From Calliopum simillimum (lineage: Eukaryota > Arthropoda > Insecta > Diptera > Lauxaniidae), in the NCBI GenBank assembly GCA_951812925.1, contig OX638370.1, positions 82,814,004 through 82,878,003 of the forward strand: a DNA stretch of 64,000 bases. Reading direction: 5' to 3'. Numbering within the stretch: the first letter of the stretch is position 1. More notes on this DNA, generated by a model, which ran no database searches, was not told the origin of the DNA, and was given only the letters and a program-made list of their open reading frames with translations. The stretch itself is not shown here.

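Overview
This window is AT-rich, intron-rich eukaryotic DNA with GT-AG splicing, arthropod-type transposons (several mariner copies, Jockey-type and RNase H-bearing LINEs, a Ty3/gypsy element) and one conserved insect gene. The repeat style (many TIR and foldback elements, a family with the signature GAGGCGTGGCAGATATAGAA) suggests a higher fly (Schizophora), possibly a tephritid. I cannot name the species from sequence alone.

One host gene, on the + strand, runs through the window and leaves it at the right edge. It encodes Epac, the cAMP-activated exchange factor for Rap GTPases. I place 13 coding exons (4136-63355), about 2.06 kb of coding sequence in 60 kb. All exon phases join without a break. 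The order is a Ser/Pro-rich linker, DEP domain, cyclic-nucleotide-binding domain with the EPAC-type phosphate-binding cassette, REM domain, Ras-association domain, and the first part of the CDC25-type GEF domain. The rest of the GEF domain lies beyond 64000, and any earlier exons lie upstream of 4136 or outside the window. A putative alternative 5' UTR exon (about 13471-13589) could supply a short isoform starting at the Met in the second exon.

The most notable host feature is intron 8 (37910-48455). It does not begin with GT. Its 5' end reads ATATCCTTTTC, its 3' end is CAC, and a CTTAAC branch-site match lies just upstream. It looks like a minor-spliceosome (U12) AT-AC intron. Reading through it would put a stop after ELAN; splicing it restores a continuous REM domain.

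The introns are a transposon graveyard with deep nesting. Intron 8 holds a 26-bp-TIR DNA element with 4 tandem ~120-bp repeats, and inside that a 4.9-kb Ty3/gypsy retrotransposon with LTRs that I read as identical. That element has a textbook TTTAAAC frameshift heptamer abutting the gag stop and a one-base lesion in pol. Intron 5 holds a mariner interrupted at a TA by a pogo-like element carrying eight copies of a 14-bp motif. Introns 3 and 6 each carry a mauritiana-like mariner with the same internal deletion. Intron 6 also has a 5'-truncated Jockey-type LINE and a TA-flanked TIR element (family A) interrupted by a family-B repeat. Intron 12 has a fifth mariner and several B copies. Long inverted repeats occur throughout the introns. 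I saw no functional tRNA or rRNA gene, no CRISPR array, and no second host gene.
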